Below are positions 1 through 12,900 of a stretch of 64,000 bases of DNA, in pieces. The notes beneath the pieces are model-generated. The model had not been told where the DNA came from, ran no database searches, and saw nothing but the letters and a program-made list of their open reading frames with translations. This DNA comes from Archivesica marissinica (Eukaryota > Mollusca > Bivalvia > Venerida > Vesicomyidae). Position numbers and translations under genes: made by a program. How positions within the stretch are numbered: the first letter of the stretch is position 1; each line of letters opens with the position of its first letter. The stretch lies in contig CM026387.1 in NCBI GenBank assembly GCA_014843695.1, forward strand, positions 78,237,287-78,301,286. The letters run 5' to 3'.

Positions 1-314
1 TTAACAATAATACTATATAGCACAATTGGGGAAACTATGTTTAGTAATCCTTTGCCTACAAGTCCATTGCATATATGTAAGTTGAAGTACCATTTTAATT
101 ATAGGTCAACCTCCATTATGTGTACAATAAGTTTAGATCAAATTTCATATTGTCGTACTCATATGCTTAACCACTCTGTATTTTGTCTGACATGATGACA
201 ATGTAAATTGTGATATAATACAGTCTATAATCTGATAACACATATGCATAGTAGGTATTGTTTCAAATAATGAAACATTTGTATATTTTCTTGTGAATGC
301 TTTTATGTATATAA
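1..314. other. intron, no recognisable element
   Basis: AT-rich intron sequence of the RNF213-like gene. I see no exon, repeat or motif that I can support. Confidence 0.6.
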
Positions 315-338
315 TGTGTTGTACAATGATGAACTATT

Positions 339-608
339 ATATTATAGGTTATATTTCGGATTTTACGTCTGCATCAGCACCATTTCGGGCTATATCGCCG
401 GCGGGCAGTTTACCTAGCAACACCTTTCCTGGGCAGGCTCCAGCGGATAACCAGTACTTGTGTGCACCAACATCCGTAAGAAACTGCCAACTTTTTCATA
501 TAAATGAGACACGGCCTGAGCGGGGCTCGAACTCGTGACCATCAGTGATGATAGGTTACAGTGGTATACAAGTCAGCGACCTTATCCACTCGACCACGGA
601 GGCGGACC
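339..608 (-). mobile_element. SINE family B, full-length copy
   Basis: tRNA-derived SINE. Read on the minus strand it begins tccgcctccgtggtcgagtgg (A-box like) and has B-box GGTTCGAGCCC-type sequence near 525-535. It is flanked by a perfect 24-bp target-site duplication at 315-338 and 609-632. Related copies lie at 15235 and 58645. Confidence 0.88.
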
Positions 609-739
609 TGTGTTGTACAATGATGAACTATTTAGTTGAAATTGGAAACTAAATGTCTTCTTCTTATTCATCTATAATTATCAACACAAAAATAAAATAT
701 GACAAATAATAGGACTAATTCATTTAAAGCATCATTTAC

Positions 740-902
740 CTTTTCTTCAAAATGAATGATTTGTGTCAGGTTCCTCTTGAAGTCTTGCACAGGATCCACC
801 TTGTCAAGTCCACCGAAGTTTCTTTTGATTGCATGCAACATCTCATGCCACGTCGGTGTCTGCTTCGATTTCGCCACAAAACTGTACACCATCTTTACCA
901 AA
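740..902 (-). CDS. RNF213: RNF213-like exon 40, last in the window
   Basis: 163 nt. [20 protein letters not shown], then [20 protein letters not shown], matching YSLIKMVFAA and AVLRNFSG of RNF213. Ends HFEEK with donor AAAAG|gtaaat. Acceptor gttttaag. The next exon must lie left of position 1. Confidence 0.94.
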
Positions 903-3900
903 CTTAAAACACACATACAGATCATTATGTCAACATTACAATGAGGTTGCTACAAAACTATTGTGTCATTTTCAAATCACTTTAACAATGCGTTGAAAAT
1001 CAACTAAAGTAAAATAAAATGGGGATGTGATTAGAATACTTACAACAGACAGCATACACCCATATGGTTTTGTGCAAGAAAGAGAAATGGACAGTTCTAC
1101 AGAATCTTCATATGCTTCAATCAGTGATCTAATTTATTGCCATATAACATATTATATTACATAACTTTGCTTGTATTCAGTGTAATACAGTCATCTTATA
1201 ATTTCTTATATGTTGTTTGTGTTCATGCTTTATTTGTTGAAAAACAACTGCTTTAGCCTTAGATACAAAAATAGCTAAATATTGTGTGTTTTACGTTTAT
1301 TTATCGTCGCTACCGGTTGCCCATATGAGCGACCCTCCTGATGAGATTAGTCATTTTAGATTTTTGGAGGATAGTGCAATGATATAGACAAAATCTCCTC
1401 TGGTTCTTTTACATGCAGGGTGTAAAGCACCGACACGAGACCTCTGTTTAAAGTCCCATGTGTAAAACTGTTAATTTTATTAGGGTCAGACGGGGGATCG
1501 AACCTGGATTATAGCTAAGTATGAACTAATGGACTACAGTTATTACAAATATTGTGGCGAGTATTTGCGTGACGATGTTCAATTATCACGGACTATTTCC
1601 TACGGCGTACGGATGCGCTAATGTGATAAGGCTCAAACATATACTGTCTTAATAGCAAAATTCCAAAACTCGTTGTATAAATAGTTCAACAAATCTGCCT
1701 GCTCAGTATTTCAAGCTTACATGGGCTGCCCATATCGGAATCACACTCATCATCAATACTCATATTGCATATTCTCAATAATAGTTGTCATACGTTGCAC
1801 TATAATTCAATTCAAATGTTTATTTGGCATAAACATAGATGTTCATAGCCAGCAAAAACATGTATGGCGGCATACAATTACATACATAAACAATGACAAT
1901 TCAACACATGAGAAAAGCATGTATACATACATTCATATTGAGTATGAAAGTTTTAGTATAATGCATTCATTCTACCAATAGGAACATATGTAAAGTTAGG
2001 CTAACACATATTTATCTATATACACAAATTTGAGACCATGTCATTCAGCAGCTAAGTTCATTTGCTAGATACATATATTTAGACAATTTATTAATAATTC
2101 CACTTTGTGAACTATTTAACAATGTTTTAAACTTAACAAAGTGAGGCAATTTCTTAGCTAGTTACAATGTACATCTACAAGCTGGACACATTAAAAGAAC
2201 ATCTCTATCTATTCAGTTGTTGAAAGGTTGTCATTATTGTTGCCATGGTGGGGGTAGAACTGGAGGGGATGTTCTGCTTCAGTGTTTGGGGTGATGGTAG
2301 TTTAAATTCAGCAGTCTAATATATCGCTCAATGCTAGGAATGAATTTCATATGAAGATTGTCAACACCTGGTATTGCTCTACTGAGCAAAGCTATGATAA
2401 AATATAAAACAAGTGGAATATTAATTTTCTATTCTCATTACAACATTTCAAACTCCTAGTGCCTAATATAATATACAGCTACATGTAGTTTTAATAATTA
2501 AATGGCAACATAGATGCAACATTCATTCAGTCTGGTGGTTTTATATGTATGTGGTCCAGTGAAACATTTGACATGCATACAATAGCAATACAATCTGACA
2601 TTACCTATAGAAATCTGACCTTACCTATAGAAATCTGACCTTACCTATAGAAATCTGACCTTACCTATAGAAATCTGACCTTACCTATAGAAATCTCGAA
2701 GTCCATAGAATTCCCTCATATTTTGCGATGCTTCCTCAAATATTGCTAGGTAAGAAATTGCCATAGGCTCAATTAAGGGATCTATCCAGTCGCCAAGCTT
2801 GTCATTTGTAAAGCAAATACCACTGCAAAACAGATGCATACAACTGATAATAGGCAAATATCACTGATTATAGACAACGACCGCTGGTTATAGGTAGGAC
2901 TGTATATCTGTCTGTCTGTCCGAATATACTGGAATGTACGGATCCATATATACTATTGTGTTCCATATACAGGAACATACACTCCAATACAGTCAGTTGT
3001 ATGTGATCTGTACACTATTGTGCTACATATACAGGAACATACACTCCAATACAGTCAGGTGTATGTGATCTGTACACTATTGTGCTACATATACAGGAAC
3101 ATACACTCCAATACAGTCAGGTGTATGTTATCTGTACACTATTGTGCTACATATACAGGAACATACACTCCAATACAGTCAGGTGTATGTGATCTGTACA
3201 CTATTGTGCTACATATACAGGAACATACACTCCAATACAGTCAGGTGTATATTATCTGTACACTATTGTGCTACATATATAGGAACATACACTACAATAC
3301 AGTCAGTTGTATGTGCTCTGTACACTATTGTGCTACATATACAGGAACATACACTCCCATACAGTCAGTTGTATGTGATATGTACACTATTGTGCTACAT
3401 ATACAGGAACATACACTCCAATACAGTCAGGTGTATGTGATCTGTATGTACACTATTGTGCTCCATATACAGGGACATACACTACAATACAGTCAGGTGT
3501 ATGTGATATGTACACTATTGTGCTCCACATACAGGAACATACACTCCAATACAGTCAGTTCTATGTGATCTGTACACTATTGTGTTCCATATACAGGAAC
3601 ATACACTCCAATACAGTCAGGTGTATGTGATATGTACACTAGTGTGCTCCATATACAAGAGCATACACTCTAATACAGTCAATTGTATGTGATTTGTACA
3701 CTATTATGCTATATATACAGTAACATACACTCCAATACAGTCAGTAGTGTGTGATTTGTACACTATTATACTCCATATACAGGGACATACACTACAATAC
3801 AGTCAGGTGTGTGTGATCTGTATGTACAATATTGTGCTACATATACAGGAACACACACTCCCATACAGTCAGGTGTGTGTTATCTGTACACTATTGTGCT

Positions 3901-6900
3901 ACATATACAGGGACATACACTCCAATATAGTCAGGTGTATGTGATCTGTACACTATTGTGCTCAACATACAGGGACATACACTCCAATACAGGCAGGTGT
4001 ATGTGATCTGTACACTATTATGCTACATAAACAGGAACATACACTCCAATACAGTAAAGTGTATGTGATATGTACAATATTGTGCTCCACATATAGGAAC
4101 ATACACTCCAATACAGTCAGGTGTATGTGATCTGTACACTATTGTGCTACATATACAGGAACATATATTACAATACAGTCAGTTGTATGTGATCTGTACA
4201 GGCAGGTGCATATCTGTACAGTCTCATGTATGAGACCATTTTCAACAGTTTGTGTATTGTAAGAAGGTGGTTGCTTAGTACAGTTGCTTGTTTATTGGAG
4301 GTTAAATACATTGTATATGAAGCAATACAATTTCCGTAATCTGAAAGATGTCTGCTTAGCATACTTTTGTGGATTAATAGATGTGACTGCTAACACGATT
4401 ATAACTGTAGACACATATGATAGATATAAGCAACCACCACTTACAATAGACACATGCCATAGATAATTGTCAAATTAACACAATATAACTGCAAATAGGC
4501 AAGACAAAACAACTACACACAGATAGCATAATGACATCATTGATAAGTAAAATCACTTTAATATTGATATAAATATTTTGTTGGATTAAAGTATTTTGAA
4601 CGATAATCAGTTCATAAAAAGAAAACAAATTGAAGGAGAGCATAGATTTAATTACCGGGCACTGTTAACGAGTTCCTCCTGATCGGGTACCTCTCTCTGT
4701 ACCAGAATTCCACGATTCATCTTGGCCGGATCTAGAGCCCAGTTGGATATACCAATGAAAGCCACCTTTAAGTGAAACAATAGGCACCAGGTTTAGCCAT
4801 AAAACTGCCATCTCTGTGTGTTTATAAGTCATTTACCTATTTATCAAAACAAGTTTCTGCATATTTTATCTTACAACAAACTGCATATCACTATTAGGAT
4901 TAAAGCTACATGCACTTGCTCTCTATTGATCAAAATAATAATTAATTAACATAAGCTGCTGTGGCTTTCAATTCAATCCACTTGTCTTGATAGTTGTATT
5001 GTATGGATGTTATATGTACAGATGTTATATGTCATGTGTATCTTGATAAATAAAATATGTTTAAACCAAAATAATAATGATGAAAAAATCAACCTTTTTA
5101 TGTTTTTCTGGTTTTTCATCACCTTGGCAACCATCTTCCAACAGAGGGTGAAGTGTCTGTAAATTACGTAAACAATCATATTTGTATCTATCAAGAGATT
5201 TACAAGGACCACTGTGTCATTGCAATAACACAATAATAGGTTCTACTAATAAAACTGTTAAATTTATAGGCAAGGGGACTTATTACACGTATGACATGGC
5301 ACAATGATAAGCAAGAGGACTTATTACATGCTCCACATGGCACAATGATAAGCAAGAGGACTTATTACATGCTCCACATGGCACAATGATAAGCAAGAGG
5401 ACTTATTACATGCTCCACATGGCACGATGATAAACAAGAGGACTTATTACATGCTCCACATGGCACAATGATAAGCAAGAGGACTTATTACATGCTCCAC
5501 ATGGCACAATGATAAGCAAGAGGACTTATTACACGTAACACATGGCACAATGATAAGCAAGAGGAGACTTATTACATGTTCCACATGGCACAATGATAAG
5601 CAAGGGGAGATTTATTACACGTAACACATGGAACAATTATAAGCAAGAGGACTTATTACACGCAAACATGTCACAATTATAAGCAAGAGGACTTATTACA
5701 CGTACAACATGGCACACTTATAAGCAAGAGGACTTATTACACGTACCACATGGCACACCTATAAGCAAGAGGACTTATTACACGCACAAAATGCCACACC
5801 TATAAGCAAGATGACTTATTACATCAAAACATGGCACAATTATAAGCAAGGGAAGACTTATTACACGTACCACATGCCACAATGATAAGCAAGGGGACTT
5901 TTTACACGTACCACATGCCACAATGATAAGCAAGGGAAGACTTATTACACGTACCACATGCCACAATGATAAGCAAGGGGACTTATTACACGTACCACAT
6001 GCCACAATGATAAGCACGGGGAGACTTATTACACGTACCACATGCCACAATGATAAGCAAGGGGACTTATTACACATACCACATGCCACAATGATAAGCA
6101 AGGAGACTTATTACACGGACCACATGTCACAATGATAAGCAAGGGGACTTATTACACGTACCACATGTCACAATGATAAGCAAGGAGAGACTTATTACAC
6201 GTACCACATAGCACAATGATAAGCAAGGGGACTTATTACACGTACCACATGTCACAATGATAAGCAAGGAGAGACTTATTACACGTACCACATGGCACAA
6301 TGATAAGCAAGGGGACTTATTACACGTACCACATGGAACAATGATAAGCACGGGGAGACTTATTACACGTACCACATGCCACAATGATAAGCAAGGGGAC
6401 TTATTACACGTACCACATGGAACAATGATAAGCAATGGGATTTATTACACGTACCACATGGAACATTGATAAGCAAGATGACTTATTACACGTACCACAT
6501 GGAACAATGATAAGCAAGGGGAGACTTATTACACATACCACATGCCACAATGATAAGCACGGGGAGACTTATTACACGTACCACATGCCACAATGATAAG
6601 CAAGGAGACTTATTACACGGACCACATGTCACAATGATAAGCAAGGGGACTTATTACACGTACCACATGTCACAATGATAAGCAAGGAGAGACTTATTAC
6701 ACGTACCACATGGCACAATGATAAGCAAGGGGACTTATTACACGTACCACATGGAACAATGATAAGCACGGGGAGACTTATTACACGTACCACATGCCAC
6801 AATGATAAGCAAGGGGAGACTTATTACACGTACCACATGCCACAATGATAAGCAAGGGGACTTATTACACGTACCACATGGAACAATGATAAGCAATGGG

Positions 6901-9900
6901 ATTTATTACACGTACCACATGGAACATTGATAAGCAAGATGACTTATTACACGTACCACATGGAACAATGATAAGCAAGTGGAGACTTATTACACATACC
7001 ACATGCCACAATGATAAGCAAGGGGGGACTTATTACACGGACCACATGCCACAATGATAAGCAAGGGGATTTATTACACGTACCACATGGAACAATGATA
7101 AGCACGGGGAGACTTATTACACACACAACATGCCACAATGATAAGCAAGGGGAAACTTATTACAGGCACCACATGACACACTTATAAGCAAGGGGAGACT
7201 TATTACAGGCACCACATGGCACACATATAAGTAAGGGGAGACCTATTACACGCACAACATGTCACAATTCAAGGGACAACTTATTACACGCAACACATAG
7301 CACAATTATAAGCAAGGGGAGACTTATTACACTCACAACATGTCAAAATTCAAGGGACGACTTATTACACGCAACACATAGCACAACTATCAGCAATGGG
7401 AGACTTATTACATGCACCACATGGTACAATAATGTGTTATGATTTTCATTATTCAGTCAAGAAGCCAGACTTTGTTTAAAACAATAATAACGGTAATAAT
7501 TTGTGACAATACGAATAAACATCAATTACTACCGGCACAGTAATAATTATATTGAGTATCATCCATATCGGGATCTTTTGATTGTCTATCACATGTAGGT
7601 TCGTGGTCAATTAGAACATTCTCACAAACTTTCATTCATAAAAATCATGAGTGGTAACTCTGCACAGACAGATCTGTAGTCCAGTGATTAACACGTTGGA
7701 TTGTCAATCCAGGGATCGCAGATTCGATCCCCCATCTAACCCTAATAAAATTCAACAGTCTTTCAGATGGGACAAACCGTGTTCTCGTGTCGGTGCTTTA
7801 CACCGTGAACGTAAAAGTGATTCTGGAATGGGTCTCTGTCTTGCACTATCCTCCAAAAGTCTAAAAATACTAATCTCTTAAGGAGGCGTCGCTCATATGG
7901 GCAATCGCTAGCGCCGATATATAAATGTAAAACACACACACTCTGAACAGCATAAATATTTACAAATATTACTATGTGGGTAAATTGTCCATCATGAAAG
8001 TAGTTTGTTTGTGGGCTTGGTTTAATATACTAGATAAAAATAGCCTGGGCAATTGCTTGTATAGTAGAAATTGCCTATATTTACATAGTAGATAACCAAA
8101 CTTAAAACTGTAATACGATATCACGTCATGCTTGAATTAAAATGCCATTAATACACTAACATGCCCATCTTTATTGACATCAAATTACGTCACTGTAAGA
8201 TAGTAATATCCGTATAATGAAAGCACAATGGTGTCAAAGTGCTATTAACAAAAGATATTAAAATATATAACTTCTACATTTATTGCCAGATTTTAACTAT
8301 TATTTCACTTCAAATTTCAAATGGAAGTGTCTATTATTTGACAAGCATTAAAACTACATAAACATTCAATAGTGTATCTAGCTAATAGCTAAGCAAGGCG
8401 TAGGGACCTATTTGTACCTTGAGCGGCATTCTGGGACTGTCCTCAGCTAGACCCACTTCATCTAACACAACAATGGAGACAAAGGTATCGAGATCCTTGT
8501 CTTTCTGAAACTGGGCACATTGTCTGAATGTACCCACAATACCATCAGGGGTGGACAGGGGACTGCACTGGAAGGATACCATCTGTGCCTGAAATCAACA
8601 TAACATTCAAATATTTACTGCTCAGAAAAAATAAAATGATACCGATTATATAGGCATGCAATACGATTAAAGCCTGAATCACTACTACCGGTAGTAGCTA
8701 GGTCAACTATCAAAATCAAATATGGCCGCTGTATCTACTAAAGAGGACCGAGTAAAATTTGTTGAAACTCTAAAGATGATGAAACATAGTGCTGCTAACA
8801 AATAATTCACAATATTGATGAAAAGATAAATCAGGCATGGAGATCTCAAATATGAAGTGTAAATGTAGAGACAGAGTATGAGTTCGGAGAAAAATGTTAT
8901 AATCTCCAAGAATAATACCAAAGTGTAACGAAATCATAGACTAACAATCTAAATACAAACGTTAACTAAAGCATAGACTAACAATCTAAGTACAAACGTT
9001 AATGCTAATATAACAATAGCTTAGTCTACTGGAACATGCTTAGGTCATAATAATGTTTCTCACTTAATGTTAATGATTAATTACTATGCAGGATTTATGG
9101 TTCCATATTTGGATATACAGTCAAACCTGTGTTAGTGGTCACCTCCATTAAGCAGCCAGCCTGTATTAAGCAGCCAGTTTCCACATTCCCAATTGGTTGT
9201 TTTATTATACATTTGACCTCTATTAAGCAGCCACCTGTGCTAAGCAGCCACTTTCTCTGACTCACTTGGCTGGCTGCTTAAGACAGGTTTGACTGTAAAT
9301 CACAACAACAACAGCAATAGTCATATAGCAATATAGCAACCTGTCAGCTTTATGTGAGAGAGATTACACCATATGTATCCCCACTAACCTTATTTTATTT
9401 GTGAGAGAGATTACACCATATGTATCCCTACAAACCTTGTTTTATTTGCGAGAGAGATTACACCATATGTATCCTTACAAACCTGGTTTTATGTGAGAGA
9501 GATTACACCATATGTATCCTTACAAACCTTGCTTTATGTGAGAGAGATTACACCATAATTATGTATCCCTACAAACCTTGTGCGCACCAATAGAATCAGT
9601 TGTACAGCTTCACCACTTGAATAAATCCAACCCTTGTAGGGATTGGACCTTTAAACAGATGATGGAAAGAAAGCCATTGATAGTGCACAACTTAATCACT
9701 CAGCCACAAAAAATATATTCTAAAGAAACCTTGTCAATTAGTCATAGGTATTAATTATATAGTAGTACCCGCTAATTAAGGTCATTGGGGATACCCGCTA
9801 ACTCTGCTTATAAATTTCATATATCATTATCTTACTTGTTTCAGCTCCTTGAACAATTCCTCACGGGCGGCATTCCCCTGCATGGCATCAGATACGATAG

Positions 9901-12900
9901 TTTTGGCCAGGGACTTTGAACTTCCGGGCTTTCCAACAAGAAAGAGGGGCACACGAAGCTCGATACAAACGACCATCATGAACACGTTCTCCTTGAGTGC
10001 CATGTTCCGAGCAATGTTCTTCTCCAGGTGTACATGGTCGAGGAACACCTCCTGACAACTGAGATATAATAGCAAACATGGTCACTGACAACCTTCTACA
10101 GGTGTACATGGTCGAGGAACACTTCCTGACAACTGAGATATAATAGTAAACATGATCCCTGTCAACCTTCTGCAGGTGTACATGGTCGAGGACCAACTCC
10201 TGACAACTGAGAGATAATAGTAAACATGATCACTGATAACCTTCTGCAGGTGTACATGGTCGAGGACCAACTCCTGACAACTGAGAGATAATAGTAAACA
10301 TGATCACTGATAACCTTAACATTGACAGCAGATATTTGAAATTAGAATTTCACTGAAATATATGACGTCAACACATATTTATACTACTTTTTGTAAGCAT
10401 GTAAATGCTCGAGATTAAACCACATGTACTCTTGTATCTAGTATTGGTTCATTAGCACCTAGTAGTGAGATATCATGCTCAGAGATGTGCAGTTTAGTAT
10501 CGTGTTAACATATATTAGCCATGCCTGCACCTACCTGCCCGATTTGCCACTGCTTGGCCTGTTTGCTCGAAAGGTTGGCCAAATGTGAAGGTACATCACT
10601 ATTAGTTTAATACGAGCAGGACTAGTAAAATCATTGTTATAATTTATAGCTAAAGTGTAAAAAGTATTGATGTCATTATTTTATATTTGTCTTAGAAATG
10701 GAAATATTTACCTTTCGATTTCGTTCTTTATCTGGTCATCCATGCCAGGCAGCTTACATGGTGTATGGAAATGTTTTGCAATGTGTGCTCGGTACTGCGG
10801 TCTGGTTTTCAGACAGGCATGATAGCACACACCCAGGGCCAGTATGAGAGATCGGGTTATATCATCCACTTTGTATTGCTGTAAACATACAGGCTTTAGT
10901 GCATTTTAATTTAATCACTAGTATACTGGTATCAATTACACTTAATCTCAGAGAATATATCTCCAAGAACACATTAGAATGATGTTGATATATGATGTCA
11001 AAAAGATGGTTTCATGTATATTGTCATATGATGGTCATTTCAGCCTATGCCATACACATGTTATGTTATTCTTACAAAGTCACAAGGTAATAAGTGACAT
11101 GCTTAGAATACACACATGTTTTAATAAGAGCATGTTTTTAATGTTGCTCTCGGTTCCCTGGTAATGGGATGTATATTAGTCATTTTCTGCTTTGAAGAAT
11201 TGAGTAAGATACAGATGACGCCCCAATTACAGAATTCTTCCTAAGCATTGCATAGCACTATTGCATGGGATCTTGGTTCATTGTGTCGTCCCATAGAGAG
11301 TCAAGACAATTATGGTAGGCCAGGAACTCAGTCCGCTTTTACCACAATGGTCAACTGATCCACCACTAGAGCACACTCCTAGTTTCTAGACCTTGACTAC
11401 AATTCTTTATAGAGTCATTATCTGTCTCAAGTACAGTATGGAATGCTCTCATTAAGCACATAACCGTTCAAATAACTTGAACACTTTTAGAAGAACCTAC
11501 TATTTCAAGAGGTGGTTCGTTGGTCGTCAACTTTAATTTACTGACATTGAGCAAAGATCTGTATATTTAAATACTCTATTTGTATCTGGTTCCAAATATG
11601 CTATTTTGTTCCTTAAGATTTGTGTTTTTTTTATCTTCAATGAAGTGTTATTTTTTGTTCTAGCAACTGTTTCAGTCCACAAACTGTTTTCGTAAATAGT
11701 ATGTACATGTATATGTGTTTCACAGAACCCTGAGAGAGAATTGAGCTTGACCATCTGTGTTGCGTTTTTAAATAAATATGTGATTATAATTGGTAGTACT
11801 AGTATGTTATACTTGTGTTTACTTCTCATCACATTCATATCTCTAATTACCTCATCTTCTTCGTCTATATCATCTTCAGACGAGGAATCATTATGTTCAT
11901 CTTTACCTTCACCATACAACTTCTCATCAATTAGTTGGTACAACATTCGATGCCCCTGGCTCTGTTGGTAGAACCAACTCATGACTGTCAACACTCTGTC
12001 CACATCCCGTAGAGACACAAAACTACATTCATCCTACAAGAGAATACTCATCCAACTAATATACCCGTATTAACATTGCATTGGAAGTCACAAAGTAAGG
12101 AACAAGCCAACATGTTAATAACCCACTACGATCTCTAACATAGTTCCTAGGATCAGAATAAACTATGAATAACCCCCTGATCTCCCATATAGTCTACAAA
12201 TTGTAATAAAATAGGAATTACACGTTGATCTCTCACATAATCTCTAGAAGCACAATAAAATAGAAATTACCCTTTGATCTCACATAGTCTCTAGAATCAC
12301 AATAAAATAGGAATTACCACCCTTTGATCTCACAAATATGTACCTAATATCACGATAAACTATGAATTACCCTTAGAACCTATGCTGACAATAAACTATT
12401 AATTACCCTCTGATCTCGCATATAATCCTGTGATGCAGTCAGGATGGCACTAACTACCTCAATCAGACCTGCAATATCTGGCAACCTGTCTTCTCGAATC
12501 TGTTGGAATGAAATATCTGATTTACTATTGAAGTTCAGGCATACACACTACTATATTAAAAGCTGACTTTTTCATTAAAAAGATATAAAATCGACACTAT
12601 AATTATGTATCATATGGAATAAAACTATTATAAAATATTACTACAAGTAGCAATGCTACTACACATAATTACATTATAATATGAATAATTATTTTCATCA
12701 GTAAGCAGTGTGTTTATATGCAAAGTAAAATATCTGAAAGTGAAAATACGACGTTCCAGACTTGGTTTGCCACACCCTGTATACATTGAGGACACATAAA
12801 TTGATGAAACTATGATAATGACTACAATGACTCACGTATCTCCTGACCATCTGTCTTATATATAGATCCTCCACATGTGTATTAAGTTGACCAAAGTCCC

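Noticed and set aside
2940..4200. Possible CRISPR-like array
   Set aside because: Units are contiguous without unique spacers, the genome is eukaryotic, and there are no cas genes.
3020..7138. Frames of 60-182 codons in the 62-bp and 41/43-bp arrays
   Set aside because: Same explanation; the frames follow the repeats and overlap each other on both strands.
10082..10270. Extra protein frames next to exon 35
   Set aside because: They translate the tandem copies of the exon 35 start and its acceptor; no independent gene.
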